Shown here piece by piece: positions 1-8,580 of a stretch of 44,046 nucleotides of DNA. The notes under the pieces were generated by a model, which saw only the letters and a list, made by a program, of their open reading frames with translations, did not search any database and was not told where the DNA came from. The position numbers and the translations under genes were made by a program. The stretch spans positions 1-44,046 of the forward strand of contig NZ_QAJL01000003.1 of assembly GCF_003852525.1 (NCBI RefSeq). The letters run 5' to 3'. Position 1 is the stretch's first letter. Every line of letters begins with the position of its first letter. This stretch comes from Pedobacter sp. KBW06. Lineage in GTDB: Bacteria > Bacteroidota > Bacteroidia > Sphingobacteriales > Sphingobacteriaceae.

Positions 1-383
1 TAACCGATAAACAGTCCGTCATTTCGCTCATCTGGTAGTCCCCTAACCGTCCTGGTAATCACGCCTCCAGCATTAAGCGTCCAGCCGAGTCCCACCCAGG
101 ATCCAAGCTCAGCCGGCTTCGTCCCTCCGGCATGATAGCTCAAAGAAATGGGCACCACCAATCCTTTACTACCAATCGAACCTAAAGGCAGAGAAATTTC
201 AGGTATGCCATTATAAACATTCACCGGAAAATCAACATATTTAGCCAATGCGGCAGAATTTGGAGAAGGGGGAATAACACTAATCTTAACGGCACCCTCT
301 TGTGATTGTCCAAAGGAAATCAATGAAGCAAAACAAGAAAAAATTATTGCGTACGATTTTAACAGGAAAAGGGGTCTTTTCAT
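1..383 (-). CDS. N-terminal part of secreted RHS/YD-repeat-like protein (cut by window edge)
   Basis: An open frame starts at the ATG complementary to 381-383 and runs off the left edge, giving 127 codons without a stop. It begins with a Sec signal peptide (MKRPLFLLK, a hydrophobic stretch, then SFGQSQ). The mature part contains FPVNVYNGIPEISLPLG, then VPISLSYHAGG and LGSWVGLGWTLNAGGVITR, ending near RGLPDE. From family knowledge, this block is typical of the N-terminus of very large Bacteroidota proteins that later carry RHS/YD repeats. The repeats and any toxin tip lie outside the window. It follows the secretion operon on the same strand after a 161-base gap, so it may be co-transcribed and could be a substrate (inference). 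Confidence 0.8.
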   Translation of the reverse strand, partial: MKRPLFLLKSYAIIFSCFASLISFGQSQEGAVKISVIPPSPNSAALAKYVDFPVNVYNGIPEISLPLGSIGSKGLVVPISLSYHAGGTKPAELGSWVGLGWTLNAGGVITRTVRGLPDERNDGLFIG

Positions 384-544
384 CAGATTTTAACAGCTTG
401 AATAATGTGGGAATATTTTACTTTAGAATACACCAGGTCTTTCGAATAAAAACAACCAGGTAGAAAAATTAGATTGAGAGGCATTTCACATATTAAGAAT
501 TGATTCCATAAAGTTAAACAAATACTTCAAAAAGCATAATTTTA

Positions 545-1099
545 TTATTCTTTCTTCTTTGAAGATATCCTATCTAATCCTTTAAAATCTAAACTCAACA
601 TATTTTTCCTGGCGCTGTCGTTCAATAAGTCTTGCTTGGGGGCTTTAATCTGCATTGCTGAAATTTTCCCTATTCCTGAAGTCTTTTCCAAGGTATCTAT
701 CAGCTTTACCAGTTGTACAAAATTCCCATAAAACTTCAAAGACTGCAGCCTGCCTACTGTAGTGCTGTCACTCTCCGAAGAGGTGTTTGCTGCAGTGTAC
801 TCAATACCAACACGGTGTTTAGCGGCAATTTCAGATCCACGCATCCACAAAAGATCACTCCAATCCTCCCCCACCTGATATCCTTTTAAAATGCGGTCGA
901 GCGCTGCCTGCTTACGTTGAACATAAACCGGGTTAAATGAAATGTCATTTTCCTGCACAGTGTCGACATTCAGTTTCCGATGAAGTAAAATGGCGTCGAA
1001 AGTCTTACTAAAAGCCAGGAACCAACTTAATAAAAGACCAATTCCCACCAATGGTAACAGCAACTTATTCTTCTGGATATAATTTAATTTAGGCGGCAT
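545..1099 (-). CDS. PilO/GspM-like inner-membrane assembly protein
   Basis: This 184-aa bitopic protein has a short basic cytoplasmic start, one membrane helix at about residues 14-31 and a periplasmic part. Near residues 118-150 it shows LKFYGNFVQLVKLIDTLEK followed by a basic-hydrophobic strand, the ferredoxin-like core pattern of PilO/GspM. In type IV pili and type II secretion this protein pairs with PilN/GspL and links the cytoplasmic motor to the periplasmic ring. The gene starts 1 base after the stop of the PilM-PilN-like gene and is the last assembly gene of the operon. The primary sequence is diverged; the assignment rests on topology, the core motif and context. Confidence 0.75.
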   Translation of the reverse strand: MPPKLNYIQKNKLLLPLVGIGLLLSWFLAFSKTFDAILLHRKLNVDTVQENDISFNPVYVQRKQAALDRILKGYQVGEDWSDLLWMRGSEIAAKHRVGIEYTAANTSSESDSTTVGRLQSLKFYGNFVQLVKLIDTLEKTSGIGKISAMQIKAPKQDLLNDSARKNMLSLDFKGLDRISSKKKE

Positions 1100-1100
1100 A

Positions 1101-2294
1101 TCAATAACTTAAAAGTAATGTAAAAACCTGGGTCCCTTTTTGATCGTCAGCCATATACTTTTCCAGCTTCACTTCCTTTACCCATTGTTTTTCCTTTAGG
1201 GTATAAATCCAGTTATTTACGGCATAGATGCTGCTTGTTTGTCCTTTAATTCTCATGCTACCATTATCTGGCTGAGGCACCTTCAAAAGGCCGGAAACAG
1301 CTCCGGATAGTGGATTGATCTGCATTTCCTCCAGCATAATTTCCTTTGGTAAAGTCTGCCCGATCTGATCACAGAGGTAAGCATAGGAATATCCTTTGTT
1401 CCAACCTAATTTCTGCACCTTGCTCTCTTTTATCTTCACATCTTCTTCCAGCTTCTGACGGTTCTCAAAAACATAAGATTTTTGACCAGCCCTGCTCATC
1501 AACTCCTGATTGCCGGAATTATAATAACTAAACACTAAAAAATTCAGCATCAATAACATAAAAAAGAACACAAGTATTAGCATTCCATACTTCTTAAATT
1601 TTAACTTCGCGGAGTAATCCACCAAATTTTGTTTGATTTCAGCCGACAGAACTTCAATGAGGTTCAACTGCTCATGGAGCATAAACTGAAAGCCGGCTGC
1701 AAACGCTAACAGATAATTTTCCGGCATAGGCTCTATGTCTACCTTGAGCGGAAACCCGGATTTTGCATCAAATGCGAATGAATACTCCTTCCAGTTCTTA
1801 TCCCCGTCAAAAGTAATATGGTGCCCGTCAAATATCAATTGCGTACCATACGAGTTAATTTGTGGCATTACCTGTTCAACTATAAAAGGACCCAGGCTCA
1901 GCAAAACGATATCGGCAGACTTTAATTTAAAGGCAGAGATAATCGCGTCAACAACCTCTTTTCTTATAATGGCAATAAACGAAGAAGCACCTGTAGGAAA
2001 ATGCTGAACATAAAACTCAGACAGTTTCATCTGAGGGAAAAGATGCTGAAGTCCCTGTTCTGTAACCTGTTCCAACCTATTTGTTTTTTTGATCAACAAG
2101 CCTTTTCCGGTAATCGTAAGTGCTACAGGCCCGGAAAGATCATTTTTTAAAACTTCTGCCAAGCTCCCCGAGTACTCTTTCTTAGTTTCAATCTGTATGA
2201 TTTTTTTTGACAAAGAAAGCTTCAGCAGTCTTAAAGAACAGCTTCCATCAGACTTCAAATGGATTTCTATACCCGTGCCCGCAGCTGTTTTCAT
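1101..2294 (-). CDS. GspL-like protein (PilM-PilN fusion architecture)
   Basis: A cytoplasmic domain of about 235 residues begins MKTAAGTGIEI, like the first strand of the actin-like PilM/GspL fold. A membrane helix follows (about 236-257, rich in F, L and M), then a periplasmic domain with LPKEIMLEEMQI, an internal MRIKG strand and NNWIYTLKEKQWVKEVKLE, the PilN fold pattern. PilM and PilN are thus joined in one chain, as in GspL. An upstream in-frame ATG at 2325-2327 adds 11 residues but overlaps the secretin gene; the ATG at 2294, one base after the secretin stop (TAATATG), is preferred because the family motif starts there. It should bind the GspE ATPase inside and PilO/GspM outside. Confidence 0.75.
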   Translation of the reverse strand: MKTAAGTGIEIHLKSDGSCSLRLLKLSLSKKIIQIETKKEYSGSLAEVLKNDLSGPVALTITGKGLLIKKTNRLEQVTEQGLQHLFPQMKLSEFYVQHFPTGASSFIAIIRKEVVDAIISAFKLKSADIVLLSLGPFIVEQVMPQINSYGTQLIFDGHHITFDGDKNWKEYSFAFDAKSGFPLKVDIEPMPENYLLAFAAGFQFMLHEQLNLIEVLSAEIKQNLVDYSAKLKFKKYGMLILVFFFMLLMLNFLVFSYYNSGNQELMSRAGQKSYVFENRQKLEEDVKIKESKVQKLGWNKGYSYAYLCDQIGQTLPKEIMLEEMQINPLSGAVSGLLKVPQPDNGSMRIKGQTSSIYAVNNWIYTLKEKQWVKEVKLEKYMADDQKGTQVFTLLLSY

Positions 2295-2295
2295 A

Positions 2296-4257
2296 TTAAT
2301 AAATGATCGTTGGTTTAATAAATACAACGGTAACGACTTTATTGTCAGACTTGCTTCGGCTGCTGAACAACCATTTTAAAATTGGTATTCTTGATAAAAA
2401 TGGAACTCCCTCTCCGCCTTCACTCTTTTCTGTTCGTTCAAGCCCCCCCAATACCACCATTTCTTCATTTTTCATCCTGATAATGGACTCAAATTTACTG
2501 GTAGAAGTTGGTGGAGGTGCATCCTCAGGAGGATTGCCAATAAAGTCAGATATATCCACGTTAATTTTTAAAGTCACCTGATCATCTCCTGAAACAGTGG
2601 GTCTGATTTTAATATCCAGATTCGCATCTACAGCATGAAACTTCTGTGTAATCAAAGTTTGGCTTGTTAAAGACGGGATTACATTCTGTGTTTTTTCACT
2701 ATAATATCTTTTGCTTCCTATGCTCAGACTTGCGGCGTGTCCATTTAAAGTAGATAATTTGGGAACGGATCGGATTTCTACATTACTATTGTTCTCCAGG
2801 GCACTTAATTTGACATAAAAATTAGGGGTAACCCTTCCCAGATTGATAGAGTTGTTGCGGCCAAGCATAGATAAAAAACTATTGATGGAATTGGCACCGA
2901 AAGTATAATTCAGTCCGGGAAACACAGTCCCCCCCGTTTTCATCGTATCTGATACTCCGGCAGAAATCCCCGTCTTTATACTTTTTCCTTTCCTTACATC
3001 AATCAGGGTAACCTCTATTAATATCATTGGAACCAGCTTATCCAGTTTTTTGATATAACTTTCTATCTCGGTAATCTGTGGAGAAGAACCAGATAAAAGG
3101 ATCGTATTTTGTTCTCTGAATTCCTTGATCTCCACTCCTTTTCTCCATTCTGTAGGGATCATATTCTGAATTGTATCAATAGACCGGTTTTGCAATTGAA
3201 CCAGGCGGTGGGATCGCAATCCTTCTATTTTCCGATCTCCAATCATATAAATGCCATTTTCAACCCTGTAGGTAAAGTCCGTTCCCTGAAATATCGAAGT
3301 CAGCAACTGATCAAAACTGATGTCATTTACTCTGGAAGTAATGTTTCCCTTAAGATCTGAATACAGGAAATAACTAGAATTGTCCTCCTGGGCCGCATTC
3401 TTAACCAAATCTAAAATAGGAACATTAACAGCATCTATGCTGATCAGCTTCCTACCTCCCGCAGTCCTACTTTGGATTCTAAAATTCGACGGAGAAGTAT
3501 TCCCCCCTACATTAAGCGGCCTGGGGTTTCTCCTCACAGACGTATTTCTTTCATTATTAATAAATAGCTCTTCACCTTCAGCCAGCGGCTCAAAAACATA
3601 GACATTATCATTTGTCTTCACCACTTTCAACTCATTGGCGAAAGCCATTTTTTCTAAAGCAGTTTCCAATGGAGCATCAGAGAAGTAAGCAGTAACCCTT
3701 TTCGATAACAATGTAGCTGGAACTACCAAGTTCTTTTGAGACAACATGGTGATTTTACGCGCAACGAGCGCCAGTGAGTCATTATTCAACTCTAACGTTA
3801 ATGTATTCCGTTCACTATTGTAACTGGCTTTAATCTCCTTTACAGGAATTACAGGTTTTGGGGGCTGAGTCCGTGTCACGGACATGATCGATCCAACAAG
3901 GTTGATATCTAAAGCATGTTCTTTACTTAAAAAGATCAACACATTCAATGCAGTTTCGTTGGTAAAATTATTATAGATCTTGAAATCCAACTTTGGATCA
4001 ATATTAATATTAAGATTATTTGCCTGCGCCAATGCCCGTAAAAATTCCTGAACAGAAACATTAGACACATTCATCTGCACCTTTTGATTAAGGCCAGGAA
4101 CAGTAATAGCGAGATTTCTCAGGCGATTCTCTACCAGTCTTTCCCGCTCTGAGGCAGCAGTAACCTGAGCATTTGTAATGTTAACCTGTAACAATAAGGA
4201 TAAGATACAGATCACTGTAAATATAAATTGGAAGGCATTAATTTTGAGCGTCTTCAT
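2296..4257 (-). CDS. secretin, GspD/PilQ family outer-membrane channel
   Basis: This 653-aa protein has a Sec signal peptide ending near NITNAQ. An STN/N0-like domain follows (about residues 55-130, with SVQEFLRALAQANNLNI), then N1-type repeats (one around the Ser-Ile-Asp-Thr-Ile-Gln block near 335-410). The C-terminal secretin barrel domain (about 410-653) contains VEIRSVPKLSTLNG, IRMKNEEMVVLGGLE and VPFLSRIPILKWLF. The chain ends right after the last beta strand (VFIKPTIIY), so there is no pilotin-binding S-domain tail. The start overlaps the gspE stop by one base (TAATG). It should form the outer-membrane exit of the machine. Family assignment is certain; whether it is closer to GspD or PilQ is not. 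Confidence 0.95.
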   Translation of the reverse strand: MKTLKINAFQFIFTVICILSLLLQVNITNAQVTAASERERLVENRLRNLAITVPGLNQKVQMNVSNVSVQEFLRALAQANNLNINIDPKLDFKIYNNFTNETALNVLIFLSKEHALDINLVGSIMSVTRTQPPKPVIPVKEIKASYNSERNTLTLELNNDSLALVARKITMLSQKNLVVPATLLSKRVTAYFSDAPLETALEKMAFANELKVVKTNDNVYVFEPLAEGEELFINNERNTSVRRNPRPLNVGGNTSPSNFRIQSRTAGGRKLISIDAVNVPILDLVKNAAQEDNSSYFLYSDLKGNITSRVNDISFDQLLTSIFQGTDFTYRVENGIYMIGDRKIEGLRSHRLVQLQNRSIDTIQNMIPTEWRKGVEIKEFREQNTILLSGSSPQITEIESYIKKLDKLVPMILIEVTLIDVRKGKSIKTGISAGVSDTMKTGGTVFPGLNYTFGANSINSFLSMLGRNNSINLGRVTPNFYVKLSALENNSNVEIRSVPKLSTLNGHAASLSIGSKRYYSEKTQNVIPSLTSQTLITQKFHAVDANLDIKIRPTVSGDDQVTLKINVDISDFIGNPPEDAPPPTSTSKFESIIRMKNEEMVVLGGLERTEKSEGGEGVPFLSRIPILKWLFSSRSKSDNKVVTVVFIKPTIIY

Positions 4258-5687
4258 TAGCTTGTAAAAAGTAGCGGATAAATTTCTTCTATTGTTGTAT
4301 CTCCGGAGGCAAAAAGGGAGAAAGCATTCTCTCCTAACGTTTTTATTCCCCTCGCCTCCAGCAAGGGATTGATATACATATTTCCTTGTTTAATCTCGAC
4401 AGATAACTCCTGATCCAGCGGAATTACCTCATAAACTGCTTTCCTTCCGCTGTAGCCCGTATAATAACATGCTTCGCAACCTTTTGCAACATAATGTTCT
4501 TTTACCACGCTGTATGGCCTAAATTGTTTGGGATAAGCAGCCGGATCAAAAAGAACTTTTTCCCTGCATTTTTTACACAACAAACGCAGCAGTCGTTGTG
4601 CTACTGAAGTATTCAGGGTATTGGCTACTAAAAACGAAGGAATCCCCATATCCATCAAACGTGATACAGTTCCCCATGCAGAATTGGTGTGGACTGTAGA
4701 AAGCACCAAATGTCCCGTCAATGCCGCTCTAATGGCCATGTTTGCCGTTTCTGGGTCTCTGATCTCTCCTACCATGATTACATCCGGATCCTGCCTGAGG
4801 AAAGTTCTTAAAGCAGAAGCAAACGTAAGTCCAATGCTTTCTTTTAATTGTACCTGATTAATTCCCTGAAGGGTATATTCAATGGGATCTTCAATCGTTA
4901 ATATATTTCTGGTTTCTTTGTTCAGATATTTGAGTGTAGCATACAGGGTAGTGGTTTTCCCGGATCCTGTAGGGCCACTGATCAGGATAATTCCATTTGG
5001 TCTTTTTACACCCTGCAGGTAATTTGCCAGATCAAAATCGGAAAAGCCAACACGGTTCAGGTCTATATTTGCGGCATTGTTGTTTAACAAACGCAACACC
5101 ACTTTCTCGCCGTGCAGCGTAGGTAAAACTGAAACCCGGATATCAAATTGTTCCCCTCCATTTCTGAAGTTTATCCGGCCATCCTGGGGAAGCCTCTTTT
5201 CGGCTATATCCAGATTAGACATGATTTTGATCTTATTGATCAGGGCAGGATACTCCGTCTTTTTCAATACATAACGCTCCACCATCATTCCATCTATACG
5301 GATCCGAACCCTGCAACGCTCCTCATAAATCTCAATGTGAATATCACTGCTTTTCAGGTTCCGTGCTTCCCGGATTAAATCATTCAGAAAGCCATCTCCT
5401 TCAATCGCAGTTACCGTCTTCTGAAACTGGTGTTGCCCATTCTCTTTAAGGTAATGCTTGTGAAGCAAAGTACTGATGATTTCAGAAGAGCGCTGTTCAA
5501 GAAGAATACTTTTACCAAGTAATATTTCCAGTTCATCAGCCAGCAACTCAGGTTCCGCGCCCTCCTCACAAAGGAAAACCATTCTTTCAGGACTGTTTTC
5601 CTTCGGAAGAATGCGATAATGCCAGGCCTGCTCTTTACTTACCGCATGGATAAATATCGGGTCGAATTCTTGATTTTCTAAACTCAT
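4257..5687 (-). CDS. GspE/PilB-type assembly ATPase
   Basis: This is a 476-aa hexameric secretion ATPase. The N2 domain contains SSDIHIE (113-119) and RIDGMM. Walker A is GPTGSGKTT at about 238-246, the Asp box is TIEDPIE (264-270), Walker B is DPDVIMVGEIRDPET (about 300-314) and the His box is TGHLVLSTVHTN. A zinc-binding four-cysteine module (C371-x2-C374 and C404-x2-C407) is characteristic of GspE and PilB and is missing from the retraction ATPase PilT. It drives pseudopilus assembly from the cytoplasmic face by contacting GspL and GspF. It lies 7 bases after the prepilin peptidase gene and overlaps the secretin start. No second (PilT) ATPase is seen in the window. Confidence 0.96.
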   Translation of the reverse strand: MSLENQEFDPIFIHAVSKEQAWHYRILPKENSPERMVFLCEEGAEPELLADELEILLGKSILLEQRSSEIISTLLHKHYLKENGQHQFQKTVTAIEGDGFLNDLIREARNLKSSDIHIEIYEERCRVRIRIDGMMVERYVLKKTEYPALINKIKIMSNLDIAEKRLPQDGRINFRNGGEQFDIRVSVLPTLHGEKVVLRLLNNNAANIDLNRVGFSDFDLANYLQGVKRPNGIILISGPTGSGKTTTLYATLKYLNKETRNILTIEDPIEYTLQGINQVQLKESIGLTFASALRTFLRQDPDVIMVGEIRDPETANMAIRAALTGHLVLSTVHTNSAWGTVSRLMDMGIPSFLVANTLNTSVAQRLLRLLCKKCREKVLFDPAAYPKQFRPYSVVKEHYVAKGCEACYYTGYSGRKAVYEVIPLDQELSVEIKQGNMYINPLLEARGIKTLGENAFSLFASGDTTIEEIYPLLFTS

Positions 5688-5694
5688 TTACTGA

Positions 5695-6219
5695 TCAACT
5701 CATTAAAATATAAATCCAGCCATCACTATATAAAGTAAATGCCTTAAAAAAATAGTCTGTTATCATTAGTAAGGCAAGTAACATTGCCTGCAAACCCGCT
5801 AATGGAATGTGTTTATTGCTTTTCTTAGCCTGAAGCCCCCCCATACCTATCGAATAGAGCAAGACCAGAATGAGACTGCCAATATAAAAAAGCACATAAT
5901 TTCCAGGAGAAAGGTAAAATGTAATGACAATTAAAAACAAAATATCTCCCCAGCCCAGATAGTCATTGGTAAGATTTACCACTTTCCTGTTCTTTACAGA
6001 GAAATAGACCCATAAAAACAACAATTGAATCAGGAGAAATAACAGACCATAGCCTGTCTCTGTAAGTGCATCCCAAAGACCTGTCAGGCTATACTTTAAA
6101 CCAAATAGCAAAATTGCAAGAATAGGGAAACAAATCCAGTAAACCGCTCTATAACGCATATCCTGATAAAAAATGGAAGCCAGACACATCAGGATTATGA
6201 TTTGTAAAAAAATCATCAA
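5695..6219 (-). CDS. prepilin peptidase (A24 family, peptidase domain only)
   Basis: This polytopic membrane protein of 174 aa has about six helices. The two catalytic aspartates of A24 aspartic prepilin peptidases are visible: D20 in FYQDMRYR and D92 in LGWGDILFL, the latter matching the GxGD motif. It lacks the N-terminal cytoplasmic methyltransferase/zinc domain of classical PilD/GspO, so it should cleave the leader peptides of the pseudopilins in this operon but may not N-methylate them. The start overlaps the stop of the GspG-like gene by four bases (ATGA), consistent with coupled translation. Confidence 0.88.
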   Translation of the reverse strand: MMIFLQIIILMCLASIFYQDMRYRAVYWICFPILAILLFGLKYSLTGLWDALTETGYGLLFLLIQLLFLWVYFSVKNRKVVNLTNDYLGWGDILFLIVITFYLSPGNYVLFYIGSLILVLLYSIGMGGLQAKKSNKHIPLAGLQAMLLALLMITDYFFKAFTLYSDGWIYILMS

Positions 6220-6641
6220 TCCGCTACCACTTCTTTCAGATTCTTGTCCTGATCAATTTCCCAAATGTTGAAGGTACCATCTCCATCAAAATCCGTCACG
6301 GCCGTAGCCCTGGCAAGAAAGGCATTATTGGTAGCTGTTACGACTTCTATTTTATAGTTCGCTCTTCCATCTTTCCCGTCGGTGGTCAGTTTTTCCTGTA
6401 TAAAACCAATTTCGGTAAGATCAGCACTATATTTAGATTTCTCATAAAAGTAGCTCTTTTCGAGTGTTGCTACATGTTCCAGTTGAACCTTTGCTTCTGT
6501 ACTTTTAGCTTTCGTGATTAATGGAAGCAAATTGGGTAAAGCCAGTAATACCAGGATCCCAATGATCACCAATACCACTAATATTTCTGTAAGTGTATAA
6601 GCCCTTACTTTTCTTTTGAGGAGCAGTTTATTCATAAGCAA
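6216..6641 (-). CDS. GspG-like major pseudopilin
   Basis: This 141-aa protein has a class III leader: a basic stretch KRKVRA, the predicted cleavage point after Ala14, then YTLTE with Glu at mature position 5 and a hydrophobic helix rich in I, L and V. A C-terminal acidic loop, DFDGDGTFNIWEID, resembles the calcium site that stabilises GspG pseudopilins. Length and loop fit the major pseudopilin better than a minor one. Translation may begin at Met1 or at Met3 (6635). It is 55 bases downstream of the tail-fibre-like gene and overlaps the peptidase gene that should process it. Confidence 0.9.
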   Translation of the reverse strand: MLMNKLLLKRKVRAYTLTEILVVLVIIGILVLLALPNLLPLITKAKSTEAKVQLEHVATLEKSYFYEKSKYSADLTEIGFIQEKLTTDGKDGRANYKIEVVTATNNAFLARATAVTDFDGDGTFNIWEIDQDKNLKEVVAD

Positions 6642-6696
6642 CGATAATTTTGACTAAAATAACGCATTTTTTGTGTAATCATAGGATATTAAAAAA

Positions 6697-7404
6697 TCAA
6701 ATGGAATTTGGCTTCGTCTCCAGTTTACTCATTCGCTTTTCCAGTTTTTGAATTTGTTTATCTTTCTCAATCAGATGTAAGGTTAACTCCTCTATTTTTT
6801 GTAAAAGTTTCCTGTTCATCTCTCCCAAATCCAGCCCATTCTTTTCTACTTCCTTTGCAGCAGGCATATTTGGCAAATGATTGTTCAGTTTAATAAATGA
6901 ATCGATTTGAGTCAACGTCATGAGGGGATAATCCTTTTTGAATACATAATCAGGCCAGATACCTCCTTCTACCTTTATTTCCTGCGCCCGGATTTTACCT
7001 TTAACGGAAAGCATTTCCGTAGGACTAGTGGTACCTATACCATAAAATCCCTGCTCATTACTGATCAGAAGTGTACGCCAACCTTCCCAAGTCGGAGAAT
7101 TTCCTGATCTGAAAAAGATTCTTCCATCATTAGAAACTGCGAGTTCATGAGCCTTCCCTCCCGTACCATCGGGCAGCCAGGCACGAAATCCCAACACTGC
7201 ATAAAAGGGATTACCTCCCGTAGAGCCTAAACCAATACTACTTCCGTATTTAAAATGAGGCTCGAACGAGTAAGAATAAGAATCAGGACTGGAAACATCA
7301 GACCTGGAATCAAGAAACATTAATTTATTCTGCCCTTTCGCAGAAATCGACACACATAAAATTAGCGCAGATAGAATCCCAAAATACTTTCTATTATTTT
7401 TCAT
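6697..7404 (-). CDS. secreted tail-fibre-like protein with C-terminal coiled coil (copy 1)
   Basis: This 235-aa protein has a Sec signal peptide ending ISAKGQ. The middle is beta-rich with a RIFFRSGNSPTWEGWRTLL motif and a GIGTTSPTEMLSVKGKIRAQ strand typical of trimeric phage tail-fibre stems. The end has WPDYVF, an HLPNMP block, LDLGEMN and a KLLQKIEELTLHL heptad coiled coil. The family is common in Bacteroidota as free-standing secreted proteins; a trimeric fibre is likely, but no function is established. No type IX secretion C-terminal domain is seen. It sits between the major pseudopilin and the platform gene, so it is a candidate substrate or tip component (inference). Its ATG lies two bases or fewer after the end of the decayed copy. 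Confidence 0.85.
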   Translation of the reverse strand: MKNNRKYFGILSALILCVSISAKGQNKLMFLDSRSDVSSPDSYSYSFEPHFKYGSSIGLGSTGGNPFYAVLGFRAWLPDGTGGKAHELAVSNDGRIFFRSGNSPTWEGWRTLLISNEQGFYGIGTTSPTEMLSVKGKIRAQEIKVEGGIWPDYVFKKDYPLMTLTQIDSFIKLNNHLPNMPAAKEVEKNGLDLGEMNRKLLQKIEELTLHLIEKDKQIQKLEKRMSKLETKPNSI

Positions 7405-7919
7405 TTAATTTGTTTTATTATTTTTCAACTTTGCATTCTCTTTTTCCAAAAGACTGACCTTTTTATCAAGCACTGTTAGATGTAAAGTCACCTACCTCTT
7501 CGAGCTTCTCGAGCAACTTTCTGATGATTTCCTCCAATGCTACACCATCGGATTCCATTTTTTTTTGCCGGGAACATAGATGGCAAATGTTTATTGTGCT
7601 TAATGTACTTTTCAAGGTCAGATAGAGATAACAGCTCATAATCATCTTCAAAAACATAATCAGCCCCCTCTTCTAACTTTATTTCTTATGCACGAATTTT
7701 TCCTTTCACAGCCAACTTATAATCACCAGGCATTGAGGCTTTCACTTGAAAGTCCATTTCCGTTAAATATCCCGGAATTTCCAGATCAAGTTATCCAACC
7801 GCTAAGATCAAGGATATTTTGAGCCTGTAAACCTGGGAGATAAATCACCGACATAGAAAGGAGACAATGACAATTTTGAAATAGCGTTTTATTTCAAATA
7901 TTGAAATTGAACTTCTCAT
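7405..7919 (-). pseudogene. decayed tail-fibre-like gene (middle copy)
   Basis: Reading the minus strand in shifting frames gives family pieces in the right order. They are: an ATG overlapping the upstream TGA (7917-7919), a signal-peptide end LPGLQAQN, KLAVKGKIRA, EIKLEEGADYVFEDDYELLSLSDLEKY in two parts, HLPS, then VALEEIIRKLLEKLEEV and TLHLTVLDKKVSLLEKEN, with a final TAA at 7405-7407. Lesions include a TAA replacing the Gln codon at 7686-7688, a frameshift at the nine-T run 7558-7566, another near 7490, and stops/frameshifts in the N-terminal part. About 170 codons remain against 212 and 235 in the neighbours. It fills the gap exactly between its two intact paralogs. A short open frame at 7466-7657 is only a fragment of it. 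Confidence 0.85.
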
Positions 7920-8554
7920 TTACCTTTTTTTAGTTGGTCTATTTCCTTTTGCTGTCGGATCAAATGCAGGGTCAACTCCTCAATCTTTTGTAATAGCTTG
8001 GCATTCATTTCTCCAAGGTCAATCCCATTGGACTTTACCTCAGAAGCCATAGGTATTCCAGGTAGGTGACCATTCTCATTAATGAATTTTTCTGTTTCAG
8101 CTAAAGCCGGGAGTTTATAAGATTTAGCAAATACATAATCCGGCCAGGCTGTGCTCAACTGTACTTTGATCGATTCGGCAATCACATTACCTGCCACCGC
8201 TAATTTATAGCCTTTGGTGTCGGTAGTGCCAATTCCCACTTTACCATCAATTTCTAACAAAACTTTGCTCCATGCCGTACTTGGGTTATCAATAGTTTTT
8301 CTAAAAAACAATTGCTGGTCGTAAAAGCTTCCGGCAAATTGCATTGCAAGATTATTATTTCCATTACTATGCCTCACATCCAAAAAATGCCACCAACCTG
8401 TAGCACCTGCGGGGTAGTTTATAGGATTATATGCATCAAAAAAACCTGAAGTAGCACCGGCATTCCCCTGAAGGCCTGCATCATTTCTACTTTGTGCAGT
8501 AAGACTTAATGGCAGTATTGCTGCCATTAGAATAATTTTAAATGATTTTTTCAT
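7916..8554 (-). CDS. secreted tail-fibre-like protein with C-terminal coiled coil (copy 2)
   Basis: This 212-aa paralog of the gene at 6697-7404 has a signal peptide ending SLTAQ. A beta-rich middle contains GWWHFLDVRHSNGNN and QQLFFRKTIDNPSTAWSKVLL, then KVGIGTT, KLAVAGNVIAESIKV and WPDYVFAKSY. HLPGIP, IDLGEMNAKLLQKIEEL and a lysine-rich coil close the chain. The stem and C-terminal coil are well conserved between copies while the N-terminal two-fifths differ, suggesting the variable part carries binding specificity (inference). The stop overlaps the start of the decayed copy (ATGA); it starts 26 bases after gspF. Confidence 0.85.
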   Translation of the reverse strand: MKKSFKIILMAAILPLSLTAQSRNDAGLQGNAGATSGFFDAYNPINYPAGATGWWHFLDVRHSNGNNNLAMQFAGSFYDQQLFFRKTIDNPSTAWSKVLLEIDGKVGIGTTDTKGYKLAVAGNVIAESIKVQLSTAWPDYVFAKSYKLPALAETEKFINENGHLPGIPMASEVKSNGIDLGEMNAKLLQKIEELTLHLIRQQKEIDQLKKGK

Positions 8555-8580
8555 ATTTATATTTGAGATTATAAAACAAA

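Noticed and set aside
7466..7657. Sixty-three-codon frame on the minus strand
   Set aside because: It is one frame of the decayed tail-fibre gene after a frameshift, not an independent gene.
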